64,000 bases of DNA, from contig NZ_JAJITD010000023.1 in assembly GCF_020880815.1 (NCBI RefSeq), positions 1-64,000 of the forward strand. Reading direction: 5' to 3'. Below the pieces are notes generated by a model. It had not been told where the DNA came from, made no database searches, and was given only the letters and a program-made list of their open reading frames with translations. The DNA comes from Paraburkholderia sejongensis. Lineage in GTDB: Bacteria; Pseudomonadota; Gammaproteobacteria; Burkholderiales; Burkholderiaceae. Position 1 is the first letter of the stretch; each line of letters opens with the position of its first letter. Below are positions 44,524 to 55,507 of the stretch, piece by piece. The translations under genes and the position numbers were made by a program.

Positions 44524-45621
44524 ATGACCAACTGGAAGTGGTGTATTTCGCTGGCGGGCATGGCCGCGGCCATGCCGGCGCTCGCGCAATCGAGCCTCAC
44601 GCTATATGGCCGGATCGATACGTCGATCGAATTCGTGAACTTCGGGCCCAATCACGTTGCGCGGATCGGCGGCGGCAATCTGTTCGCGAATCAATGGGGC
44701 TTGAAAGGCGTCGAAGATCTGGGCGGCGGCTATGCGACGATCTTCAAGCTCGAAAACGGCTTCAATTCGGCCACCGGCGCGATCAGCGGCAACGGCGCGC
44801 TGTTCGGCCGCGAAGCCTGGGTCGGACTGACCGGGCCGTTCGGCGGCTTGCAGGCCGGCCAGACCTATACGATTCTGCACACGTCGCTGGTCACTTACAG
44901 CCTGCCCGGCTACGGCGCCGGTCTCGCGTGGGGCAATGCGGCGAACAACTTCGTGCTGCCGACTTTTCTGCGCACCAGCAATACGCTGCGCTATACGTCG
45001 CCGCGCCTCGCCGGCTTCCTGCTGCGCGCGACCGCGTCGCGCGGCGCGAACGGCGCGACCAACGTGCCGTCGACGCTCGGCGACAGCTATGGCGCGGGCA
45101 TTAACTACGGGAACGGGCCGCTGTCGATCGATATCGATTACATGCAGCAGGAGTTCAGCACCGCGTCGGCGGCCGCGTTGTCGCCGGCCAGCCCGACCGC
45201 CACCGGCAATTACGCGCTCGGCGCGATCTCGTACGACTTCGGCTTCGTGAAGCCGGCGTTCGTCTATCTGCGCCATCGCGGCGGCCCGGACGTGACGACC
45301 GCGGTGACCAGCGCGTTCTCGAACCCGCACAACGACTTCTTCGAAGTGAATGCGACGGTGCCGCTCGGGCGCGCGTCGCTGCTCGTGAGCTACGGCCACT
45401 ATCACAAGATCGCCGACAGCGAAGGCAATGCCGACTCGTACGGACTGCGGCTCGACTATCCGTTGTCGAAACGCACCGTCCTTTATACCGGCGCGGCGAT
45501 GGTGCATAACGGCGAGCACGCGGCGTTCACGATCAACGGCGCGGGCGGCGGCGGTGTGGCCGTGGGCAAGCCGGGTGCCACCGCCAGCTCGATCGTGGCG
45601 GGGGTGCTGACGTCGTTCTAA
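44524..45621 (+). CDS. Gram-negative general porin
   Basis: This 365-residue outer-membrane porin has a signal peptide ending PALAQ and the usual mature start SSLTLYGRIDTSIEF. Loop 3 and repeated Tyr/Gly strands follow (GGGYATIFKLENGF, FGREAWVGLTGPFGG), and a C-terminal Phe ends the protein. This is the standard betaproteobacterial 16-strand porin. It is divergent from the MFS transporter and close to the opine-type dehydrogenase genes, so it may admit their substrate. ATG 44524 fits the signal peptide; the frame back to 44443 does not. Confidence 0.92.
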   Translation: MTNWKWCISLAGMAAAMPALAQSSLTLYGRIDTSIEFVNFGPNHVARIGGGNLFANQWGLKGVEDLGGGYATIFKLENGFNSATGAISGNGALFGREAWVGLTGPFGGLQAGQTYTILHTSLVTYSLPGYGAGLAWGNAANNFVLPTFLRTSNTLRYTSPRLAGFLLRATASRGANGATNVPSTLGDSYGAGINYGNGPLSIDIDYMQQEFSTASAAALSPASPTATGNYALGAISYDFGFVKPAFVYLRHRGGPDVTTAVTSAFSNPHNDFFEVNATVPLGRASLLVSYGHYHKIADSEGNADSYGLRLDYPLSKRTVLYTGAAMVHNGEHAAFTINGAGGGGVAVGKPGATASSIVAGVLTSF

Positions 45622-45654
45622 AGCCGCGCGGCGCGTGTCGGGGCGTTCAGAGCT

Positions 45655-46680
45655 TCACGCGCCGGACGCCGGCGGCCGCAAATTAGGAGGAATCGCGAGC
45701 CAGCTTTCGTACGGCTCGCGCGCGCCGATTCTGAACAGTTCCATCAGCAGCGCGCGCAGCCAGCGGTGGCCCGGGTCCGCGTCGAAGCGCCGATGCCAGT
45801 ACGCGCTGACCGGCCACGTCGATGCATTGGCAATCTCGAACGCGGCCATCTCGCCGAGCGGCGCGAACGCGCGCGCGACCGTGCGCGGCAGGATCAATGC
45901 GTAATCGCAGCGATACAGAATCGCCGGCACCACCATGAAGTTCGGCACCGCGACCCGCACCCGCGATGTCAGCCCGTGCTCGTCGAGCAGCGCGCTCGCC
46001 TGCGGATGCGAACTGACCGAGATGAACTGCAACGTCGGCGGCACCGTCGCGTCGAGCACGAAGCGGTCGGTCAGCGCGTAACGCTCGGCGACGCGGCGCG
46101 GCATCATCAGCACATAGCGCTCGCGCAGCAGTTCGCAGCTATGGAAGTGACTGAACGCCTGCGGAAAATTGCCGAGCGCGAAGTCGATGCGGCCCGACTC
46201 GATCGCGCCGTTGAACTGGCTGTCGTCGATCTGCAGCGTTTCGATCACGACGCCGGGCGCGCGCTCGTCGAGTTCGCGCAGCAGTGTCGGTAAAAACGCG
46301 CTCTCCGCGAAATCGCTCATATACAGGCGGAACGTGCGCCGCGAGCTGGCCGGCAGGAACTGCGCGCCTTCGTCGAGCACCGCCTGCAAAATCGACAGCG
46401 AGCGCTCGATCGACGCCGCCAGCCGCTGCGCGCGCGGCGTCGGTTCGACCCCGCCGCCGGTGCGCACGAACAGCGCGTCGCGAAACAGCAGCCGCAGCCG
46501 GCCGAGCGCATGACTGACCGACGGCTGCGTGATGCCCAGACGCAGCGCCGCGCGTCCCACGTGCTTCTCCGCGTACACCGCGTTGAAGGTCTTCAGCAGG
46601 TTCAGGTCGAGGTCCTGTACGCGCAACGCGCCCTCGGGTTCGTCGCCCGGGCGCGGCAGCGAATCGCCTGCGTGGCTCAT
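45655..46680 (-). CDS. LysR-family transcriptional regulator
   Basis: This 341-residue LysR regulator has an N-terminal helix-turn-helix (LNLLKTFNAVYAEKHVGRAALRLGITQPSVSHALGRLR with its own junction motifs) and a C-terminal ligand domain. Its ATG (46680) overlaps the stop of the upstream AraC gene, so both regulators are co-translated, an unusual arrangement. It probably controls the porin/MFS or dehydrogenase genes. The frame beyond 46680 is a shadow. Confidence 0.88.
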   Translation of the reverse strand: MSHAGDSLPRPGDEPEGALRVQDLDLNLLKTFNAVYAEKHVGRAALRLGITQPSVSHALGRLRLLFRDALFVRTGGGVEPTPRAQRLAASIERSLSILQAVLDEGAQFLPASSRRTFRLYMSDFAESAFLPTLLRELDERAPGVVIETLQIDDSQFNGAIESGRIDFALGNFPQAFSHFHSCELLRERYVLMMPRRVAERYALTDRFVLDATVPPTLQFISVSSHPQASALLDEHGLTSRVRVAVPNFMVVPAILYRCDYALILPRTVARAFAPLGEMAAFEIANASTWPVSAYWHRRFDADPGHRWLRALLMELFRIGAREPYESWLAIPPNLRPPASGA

Positions 46681-47675
46681 GACGACGCTCGCAACGACGA
46701 CGCGCCGCGCTTCGCGGTCGCCGAAGGCGGCTGGCCGTAACGGCGCGCATACGCTTTCGCGAAGTGGCCGAAGCTGTGCACGCCGTGTTCGAGCAGCACG
46801 TCGGTGACGCTGCGCTGCGGGTTCTGCTGCAACACCCGGTGCACGGCTTCGATCCGCCGCTCGCGGATGTACTCGGCCGGCGACACGTCGAGAAACTGGC
46901 TGAAGCCGTTTTGCAGCGTGCGCGGCGATACGCCCGCCGCCTGCGCGAGCGTCGCGACCGACAGCGGCTCGCCCAGATGCGCGTCGATATAGTCGCGCGC
47001 GCGTTTGACGTGCGTCGGCAGCGGCGGCTTCGCGCCGCGCGCGAGCGCGTCGCTGTACGAATGCGGCAACTGCAGCAGCAACAGCGTGACGAGCCATTGC
47101 GTGAGTTCGGGGCCGAGCAGACTGTCGCGCGCGCTCGCGTCGATCTGCTCGCACAGGTTGCACAGATAGCGCAGCGTCGAATGAAACGCGGCGGCGCCGC
47201 TATGCGCGCGGCCAACTTCGAGATCGAACACCAGCGGCTGGCGCAGCGAGCTTTGCAGCATGTCGGCAAGACGCAGTTCGAGCGCGGCGCGATCGACCCG
47301 CAGCAGCAGGCTGCGGCAGTCGGTGTCCGTGCTGATGCGGCTTGCGCGCGACGGCGACGACACGCTCAGGCTGCCGGCCGACAGCGACACGCGCTGACTG
47401 CCCGATTGCAGTTCGCAATGGCCGGCGAGCGTGCTGCGAAACAGGAAGTGATCGTCGAGTTCGCCGGCATCGATCCGGGTCGCGCGGCCGTAGCACAGCT
47501 CGAGCAGACTCGCGCGATGCAGCGGCACCCCATACAGCTCGGCATGCAGCGGTTCGTGGCCCGCCACTTCCATCCGGTGCTCGCAAAGCAGTTTCGCGAC
47601 TTCGCGTTGGACGTCCTCGCGCGCGCGGGTCGCGCCGAGCCGGTTGCTGTGTTTGCGCGGAATCGAAATTTCCAT
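46677..47675 (-). CDS. AraC-family transcriptional regulator
   Basis: This 332-residue regulator has an N-terminal sensing domain with AraC-binding-like strands (LHRASLLELCYGRATRID) and a C-terminal AraC HTH (SVATLAQAAGVSPRTLQNGFSQF; second helix SVTDVLLEHGVHSFGHFAKAYARRYG). It resembles AraC regulators of amino-alcohol or ethanolamine-type catabolism. It is divergent from the opine-type dehydrogenase gene 240 bases away and its stop overlaps the LysR start. Confidence 0.88.
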   Translation of the reverse strand: MEISIPRKHSNRLGATRAREDVQREVAKLLCEHRMEVAGHEPLHAELYGVPLHRASLLELCYGRATRIDAGELDDHFLFRSTLAGHCELQSGSQRVSLSAGSLSVSSPSRASRISTDTDCRSLLLRVDRAALELRLADMLQSSLRQPLVFDLEVGRAHSGAAAFHSTLRYLCNLCEQIDASARDSLLGPELTQWLVTLLLLQLPHSYSDALARGAKPPLPTHVKRARDYIDAHLGEPLSVATLAQAAGVSPRTLQNGFSQFLDVSPAEYIRERRIEAVHRVLQQNPQRSVTDVLLEHGVHSFGHFAKAYARRYGQPPSATAKRGASSLRASS

Positions 47676-47711
47676 CGTTCAATGGCCACAAGAAGACGGC
47701 GAAATGCCTCA

Positions 47712-47720
47712 CGCATATCA
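47712..47720. promoter_or_regulatory. Half-site shared with the MFS/porin promoter
   Basis: CGCATATCA is the reverse complement of the first nine bases of TGATATGCGC at 44352-44361. It lies in the 240-base divergent gap between the AraC regulator and the opine-type dehydrogenase and may be a site for a common regulator. Confidence 0.3.
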
Positions 47721-47915
47721 TCGGTTGACCAAAATCTCAGCGCAAGAACGGATTGACCCGTATAGCGCGGCTCGCCCGGACGGCGCCTATAGATCGCGCC
47801 GATTGCGGCCGGCGCGATTGCGTTGCCGCTGTTGAACAACGTTTGCGCGTGTTGAAGTGCGGCCGCCGCGCCGCCCGCTTAATCTCGGCGCTACCACTGG
47901 ATAAGGAGGCGAACG

Positions 47916-49016
47916 ATGAAGGTAAGCGTACTGGGCGGCGGGCACGGCTGTTTCGCGGCGGCCATCGACATGCTGGAAAAGGGCCACGACGTCACGTGGT
48001 GGCGGCGCGATACGGACGCGGCTGCGCGGCTGCGCGAACTCGGCGAGCTGAACGTGAAAGATTGGCGCGGCACGCGGCGCGTGCCGGTCGGCGACGCCGG
48101 CGGCGCGATTCATCTCGCCGACGAGCTCGGCAGCGCGGTGCGCGACGCGCGCCTGATCGTGATCCCGCTGCCGTCCACCACGCACGAAGCGCTCGCGCAG
48201 CAGCTCGCGCCGCTGCTCGCCGATGGCCAGGTCGTGTATCTGCCGCCCGGCACGTTCGGCAGCTATGTGTTCGCGAAGGCGCTGGCCGACGCGGGCAATC
48301 GGGCGAACGTCGCGTTCGCGGAAACCGGCACGCTGCCGTATCTGGTACGCCGTCACGGTGAAAACCAGGTGGTGATCAGCGCCTACGCGACCCGCCTGCC
48401 GACCGGAGTATTGCCGGCGGCGGCCGACTGGGCGTTTCCGGTGCTCAAGGACGGCTACCCGAGCGTCGAGCCGATCGAGGATGCACTGAGCGGCGCGCTG
48501 ATGAATGCCGGCCCGGTGATTCATCCGCCGCTGATCATGATGAACGCGGGACCGCTCGAACATTTCGAAGCGTGGGACATTCACAACGAAGGCACCCAGC
48601 CATCGATCCGCCGCGTGACCAATGCGCTCGACGCCGAACGTATCGCGGTGCGCGAAGCGCTCGGCTACGCGGCGCCGCATTTTCCGCTCGCCGACCACTA
48701 CGCGAGCGACGGCGACGAATGGATGTACGGCCGGGGCGCGCACGGCAAGCTGACCGACAGCGGCGACTGGCGCGAGAAGATCGACCTGAAAGCGCATCGC
48801 TACATGCTGGAGGACACCCGGCTCGGGCTGTCGCTGATCGTCTCGACCGGTCGCTGGGCCGGCGTGCCGACGCCGGTCGCGCAAGGACTCCTGAGTATCG
48901 CGAGCGCGGTGGCGCAACGCGATCTGTATCGCGAGGGGCGCACGCTCGAAAACCTCGGGCTCGCGTCGTTGTCGCGCGATGCGATGCGCGAGCTGCTGAA
49001 GCGGGGGCTCGCATGA
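47916..49016 (+). CDS. NAD(P)-dependent octopine/nopaline dehydrogenase family protein
   Basis: This 366-residue enzyme has an N-terminal Rossmann loop (VSVLGGGHGCFAAAIDM) and the octopine/nopaline dehydrogenase C-terminal domain, including HPPLIMMNAG and the catalytic-histidine region YAAPHFPLADHY. Family members oxidise N-substituted amino acids (opines) or related compounds. A Shine-Dalgarno of GGAGG precedes the ATG at 47916. The next dehydrogenase starts at its ATGA overlap, so the two act in one pathway. Substrate is not evident; plant- or fungus-derived opines are a guess. Confidence 0.85.
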   Translation: MKVSVLGGGHGCFAAAIDMLEKGHDVTWWRRDTDAAARLRELGELNVKDWRGTRRVPVGDAGGAIHLADELGSAVRDARLIVIPLPSTTHEALAQQLAPLLADGQVVYLPPGTFGSYVFAKALADAGNRANVAFAETGTLPYLVRRHGENQVVISAYATRLPTGVLPAAADWAFPVLKDGYPSVEPIEDALSGALMNAGPVIHPPLIMMNAGPLEHFEAWDIHNEGTQPSIRRVTNALDAERIAVREALGYAAPHFPLADHYASDGDEWMYGRGAHGKLTDSGDWREKIDLKAHRYMLEDTRLGLSLIVSTGRWAGVPTPVAQGLLSIASAVAQRDLYREGRTLENLGLASLSRDAMRELLKRGLA

Positions 49017-50074
49017 CGACGCGCGCCGCTCAGCCCAACCATGTGCATGTGCTCGGCGCCGGCCGCATGGGCCAGGGGATCGCGCTCGCGTTTGCGTTCG
49101 CCGGCTTGCGGGTCACGCTGATCGATTTCAAGCAGCGCGACGACGCCGCGCGCGCGGCATTCGCGAAGGGCGCCCTCGGCGAGATCGAGCGGCAGTTGCG
49201 CTCGCTGGTCGAGTTCGGGCGGCTCGATGCGGCGCAGGCCGCCGACACGCTCGCGCGTGTCGAGGTGGTCGATCGTAGACGCGCCGAAGCGGGGCTGGCC
49301 GACTGCGAGGTCGTGTTCGAGGCGGTGCCCGAAGTGATGGACGCGAAGCGCGACGCTTTCGCATGGCTGTGCGAACGAGTCGGTAGCACGGCGACGATCG
49401 CGTCGACCACGTCGACGTTCCTCGTCACCGATCTGCACGAACTCGTCACGCAGCCGCAGCGCTTCATCAACGCGCACTGGCTCAATCCCGCGCATCTGAT
49501 GCCGCTGGTCGAGATCAGCCGTAGCGAGATCACCGATCCCGCCGTGGTGGCGCGACTCAAGGAGCTGTTGCGGCGCGCGGGCAAGGCGCCCGTCGAGTGC
49601 GCGCCGGCGGCCGGCTATATCGTGCCGCGTCTGCAAGCGCTGGTGATGAACGAAGCAGCGCGGATGGTGGAAGAAGGCGTGGCCAGCGTCGAGGATATCG
49701 ACACCGCGGTGCGCACCGGCTTCGGCTTGCGCTTCTCGGTGCTAGGACTGCTCGAATTCATCGATTGGGGCGGTTGCGACATTCTCTATTACGCGTCGCG
49801 CTACTTGGCCGGCGAGATCGGGCCGCGCTTCGAACCCGCGGCGATCGTCTCGCAAAACATGGAGCAGGGCCGCGATGGGATCCGTACCGGTGAGGGCTTC
49901 TACGATTACGCGGGGGTCGACGTGCCGGCTTACGTGAAACGCCGGCTCGGCGAATTCGGCGGTTTGCTCGATCATCTCGAACTCGCGCCGCGCTATCAGT
50001 CGGCCCTGACTCACCGCGACGCAACACCCCGCTGCTGCCCGGCCGCGGCCACGAACGCATCGCGCAGCCGCTGA
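49013..50074 (+). CDS. 3-hydroxyacyl-CoA dehydrogenase family protein
   Basis: This 353-residue protein has the Rossmann motif VHVLGAGRMGQGIA, the STTSTFLVTDL and FINAHWLNPAHLMPLVEI active-site region (His of the catalytic pair) and a C-terminal 3HCDH domain (GYIVPRLQALVMNEAARM). Stand-alone members of about 320-350 residues include carnitine dehydrogenase and other 3-hydroxyacid dehydrogenases. It is coupled to the opine-type dehydrogenase by ATGA and controlled by the upstream AraC/LysR pair. The last 20 residues (CCPAAATNASRSR) look like read-through tail. Confidence 0.85.
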   Translation: MTTRAAQPNHVHVLGAGRMGQGIALAFAFAGLRVTLIDFKQRDDAARAAFAKGALGEIERQLRSLVEFGRLDAAQAADTLARVEVVDRRRAEAGLADCEVVFEAVPEVMDAKRDAFAWLCERVGSTATIASTTSTFLVTDLHELVTQPQRFINAHWLNPAHLMPLVEISRSEITDPAVVARLKELLRRAGKAPVECAPAAGYIVPRLQALVMNEAARMVEEGVASVEDIDTAVRTGFGLRFSVLGLLEFIDWGGCDILYYASRYLAGEIGPRFEPAAIVSQNMEQGRDGIRTGEGFYDYAGVDVPAYVKRRLGEFGGLLDHLELAPRYQSALTHRDATPRCCPAAATNASRSR

Positions 50075-50331
50075 GCGTGCAACGCGCCGGCGGATTTTGC
50101 ATCGACGCGTCGGCGCGTTTATCGACGACGTGCTGACAGCGGCCGCTTCGACACGCTGATGCGCGTCGCAAAATTAGCGCGACCGACGCGCGATGCGCGA
50201 TGCGCGTCAAAAAGCGACCGGCACTTTATATCTTTATTTAGGCGAACAGACTTTAATACTTGTTCTATTGCGCCGCCTGACTTGCTTGATAAATTCCAAT
50301 GCTGCCAATTCACTGAACGGAGGCATTCGAG

Positions 50332-50682
50332 ATGATCAAGCGACGTCATATTGCGACGATGGTGACGACAGTCGGCATATTGGGAAAACTCGGCATTGCG
50401 AACGCCGTGGCGAGCGAGACTGTCCGCCCGCCAGTATCGCCGGCGGCCGGCCCGGCGAGTGCCGAGCAACGCGTGCCCGGCATGAACAGCTTCACGATGG
50501 CGGCCGCGACGCGTCATGGCGACGACGACGGTCACGATGGCGACGACGGCCATGATGGCGACGGCGACGGCGACGGTGGCGGCCACGCCAAGGCGCCCGC
50601 CAAAGCCCCTGCCACAGCTCACGGGAAATCGCGCGCCAAGGGCCACGGCGACGACGGTGGCGATGACGGCGGCGACGACTAA
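50332..50682 (+). CDS. Secreted Asp/His/Gly-rich small protein, possible modified metal-binding peptide
   Basis: This 116-residue protein has an N-terminal basic and hydrophobic segment (KRRHIATMVTTVGILGKLG; likely signal peptide cut near ANAVAS) and a spacer ending PGMNSFTMAAAT. A low-complexity tail of Gly-Asp-Asp and Gly-His-Asp units follows (DDDGHDGDDGHDGDGDGDGG, then Ala/Lys/Pro and GDDGGDDGGDD), with about 16 Asp in the last 56 residues. DGDGDG segments recall calcium- or lanthanide-binding loops, so metal binding is plausible. A GGAGG site precedes the ATG. The next gene, 57 bases on, is a 2-oxoglutarate oxygenase that could hydroxylate it; a RiPP-like system is a hypothesis. I know no named family for it. 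Confidence 0.75.
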   Translation: MIKRRHIATMVTTVGILGKLGIANAVASETVRPPVSPAAGPASAEQRVPGMNSFTMAAATRHGDDDGHDGDDGHDGDGDGDGGGHAKAPAKAPATAHGKSRAKGHGDDGGDDGGDD

Positions 50683-50701
50683 GCATCGTCGCACACGCCA
50701 G

Positions 50702-50711
50702 CCCCCCCCCC
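50702..50711. repeat. Ten-base poly-C tract between peptide and oxygenase genes
   Basis: A run of ten C lies 20 bases after the stop of the Asp-rich peptide gene and 28 bases before the oxygenase start. Tracts of this length can slip during replication; here it would change leader or spacer length rather than a reading frame. Confidence 0.7.
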
Positions 50712-50739
50712 ACCACCGCCCTCTTTACGGAGTCCCGCC

Positions 50740-51369
50740 TTGTCTGCCAAAAGTGTTGAACGCGTTGACCCGCAGATGCCTTTCTTCGAGTGCTACGACG
50801 AAGTACTCGACATCGTGGATCAACACGCTATTTATTCATTCCTCGATGCGCCCGGTTGGGACTTCGGCTGGAAGTCCCAATCGAAAAAAGATATCTATTC
50901 GTTCTGGCATAAGCATTTCGCCGGCTATAGAAAATCCGCTTCGTATAGCTACTCGTCGGGCAAATGGCCGCCGCCGGATTGCGCTGAAGAGCTGAAGCGC
51001 GAGGCCGAACCGATCCACCGCTTCTGGACGCTTCTGCAAAGCACGTTGCTGGCCGGCCATACGCTGGTGCGCTGCTATGCGAACGGGATGCCGTTCGGCA
51101 CCGAGGGAACGATTCACACCGACTCGGATTCGCCCAACAGCTATACCTGCATCTACTACCCGCAGCCCGTGTGGAATCCGAATTGGGCCGGCGAAACCGT
51201 CCTGCTGGATCGGGCGCAAAAGGATATCGTCGCGTCGATTTATCCGAAGCCGAACCGCTTGCTGTTCTTCAAAGGCGACATTCCGCATGTGGCCCGCGGT
51301 GTGTCGCGCACCTGCCCCGAGTTGCGCGTGACGCTGATGTTCAAGACCGAGAAAGTGCCGGCGAACTGA
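50740..51369 (+). CDS. 2-oxoglutarate/Fe(II)-dependent oxygenase, prolyl-4-hydroxylase-like
   Basis: This 209-residue protein has a double-stranded beta-helix with the iron triad HTD (EGTIHTDSDSP) and a distal His in KGDIPHVARG, followed by an Arg that can bind 2-oxoglutarate (PELRVTLMFK). WNPNWAGETVLL matches the middle of prolyl/aspartyl hydroxylases. It lacks a signal peptide, so it would act in the cytoplasm, before export of any partner. The start is TTG at 50740 with ACGGAG upstream; ATG 50776 is a shorter option. Adjacent to a peptide rich in Asp, His and Pro, it may hydroxylate Asp, His or Pro there. Confidence 0.85.
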   Translation: MSAKSVERVDPQMPFFECYDEVLDIVDQHAIYSFLDAPGWDFGWKSQSKKDIYSFWHKHFAGYRKSASYSYSSGKWPPPDCAEELKREAEPIHRFWTLLQSTLLAGHTLVRCYANGMPFGTEGTIHTDSDSPNSYTCIYYPQPVWNPNWAGETVLLDRAQKDIVASIYPKPNRLLFFKGDIPHVARGVSRTCPELRVTLMFKTEKVPAN

Positions 51370-51417
51370 CGCGTTCGACGCGCGTCAGCCGCCGGTCACG
51401 TCACGCGGCTCGCGACC

Positions 51418-54249
<2,832 letters not shown>

Positions 54250-54643
54250 TTGAGTTATCCCTATGTCGGAGTCGCGGCGGGCGCGGGCTCGCCGTCGTCT
54301 GGTGCGAGCGATCCGCGTCGGTCTATCGCTCGCGGATCGCTTACGGGTCAGTTGCGAACAGCAGGTTTTCGACAGGCTTTTCTACGACGATTTACGACAA
54401 ACAGCAACGACTATTCCTCGGGTGGCCCGCCGGCGTTGCGGCAGCCCCCGCGCCCACGCCGGGCGGGCCGCCCGCGCGCGCGGCCCGCTTCGTCAACGGG
54501 GCGTCACTGCGGCGTCATACTGAAAGGCCGGGCCTGCACCTTGCTCAAGCTATGCTGAACGATGCGCGAAGCAGCCGCCCGACCCGGTGCGGCTGTTCGA
54601 CGGCCGTTTGGAAGCCTATATTCAAGAGAGGAAACCGACAAGC
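54250..54643. other. Gap between clpK and Nudix genes with strong hairpin
   Basis: The gap holds the clpK promoter and leader on the minus strand. AGCGATCCGCG (54307-54317) and CGCGGATCGCT (54331-54341) form a perfect 11-bp inverted repeat with a 13-base loop, placed 58-92 bases before the clpK start. I found no heat-shock sigma promoter I trust. Confidence 0.5.
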
Positions 54644-55087
54644 ATGAGGCAGCGAGCCACCATCGTGTGCTGGCAGCGCGGCAAGGTTCTGCTGGTCCAA
54701 CGAGCGCGCTCGAGATGGTCGTTGCCGGGCGGCACGATCCGGCGCGACGAATCGCCGGCCGACGCCGGCAAACGCGAGCTGAGCGAAGAAGCCACCCTCA
54801 TCGCGCACGATCTGCGCTATCTGTTTCAGTTCGGCGGACTGAACAAACGCCATCACGTGTTCCACGCGATCCTGCCAGACCACGCGCAAGCGGCGCCGAG
54901 CAACGAGATTCTCAGGTGCCGGTGGTTTCGGCCCGCGAAGGTGGGCACGCTCGTCACCAGCGTGCCGACGCGGGAGATCGTGGCTCTGCTGTTCGTCGCC
55001 GCGAGCACCGCCGGCGCTGACGCGCTGCAGCGTCGCTCGGGACTCCATACGAACGCGCACGACGAATCCGCGGCGAGCGGCAACTGA
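54644..55087 (+). CDS. Nudix hydrolase
   Basis: This 147-residue enzyme has a complete Nudix box from GGTIRRDESP through RELSEEA (G-x5-E-x7-REL-x-EE). It hydrolyses nucleoside diphosphates linked to another group; substrate unknown. ATG 54644 starts just before the first beta-strand (RQRATIVCWQRGKVLLVQRA); the GTG at 54587 would add 19 residues without fold support. Its neighbours are a small helical protein and a hybrid kinase, with no clear functional link. The C-terminal 20 residues look disordered. Confidence 0.85.
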   Translation: MRQRATIVCWQRGKVLLVQRARSRWSLPGGTIRRDESPADAGKRELSEEATLIAHDLRYLFQFGGLNKRHHVFHAILPDHAQAAPSNEILRCRWFRPAKVGTLVTSVPTREIVALLFVAASTAGADALQRRSGLHTNAHDESAASGN

Positions 55088-55134
55088 GCGGAGCGCTTTG
55101 ACCGACGGGAGAAGGCAGATCAACCGGAGTCATC

Positions 55135-55374
55135 ATGGACATTGAACTGGAGCTGAAAGCACTCGCGAAAGCAGAGGAAGACCTGCGGCATGCCGACGAG
55201 CGGATTTTGCGGCAGGAGCATCTGACGGAAGAAATGCGCCGCGACGGCCACGACATTTCGATCGCGCTGGACCTGCTGCTGGTACTTCAGGAAACCCGCG
55301 AGGCGATGCTGGATCATCGCGAGCTGATCGTCGCGAATCTGACCCGGATGATGGGCCAGCGGCGCCGGCTCTAA
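55135..55374 (+). CDS. Small helical protein of unknown function
   Basis: This 79-residue charged protein is almost all predicted helix with heptad-like spacing (ELELKALAKAEEDLRHADERIL), so a coiled coil or helical bundle is likely. GGAG precedes the ATG at 55135. I do not recognise a family. It lies between the Nudix and hybrid kinase genes and may belong to either. Confidence 0.6.
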   Translation: MDIELELKALAKAEEDLRHADERILRQEHLTEEMRRDGHDISIALDLLLVLQETREAMLDHRELIVANLTRMMGQRRRL

Positions 55375-55507
55375 TAGGCTGGCCGTATGCGCAGTATATT
55401 TTGGCCGTCACGGAAACCGCCCCGAAGTCCACTATACTCGCCAGGGCCAGACTCACTGGAGGGCGTTACCGGTGGCCGTGCCCCCACTCTCTGCCTGATT
55501 TTCCACC

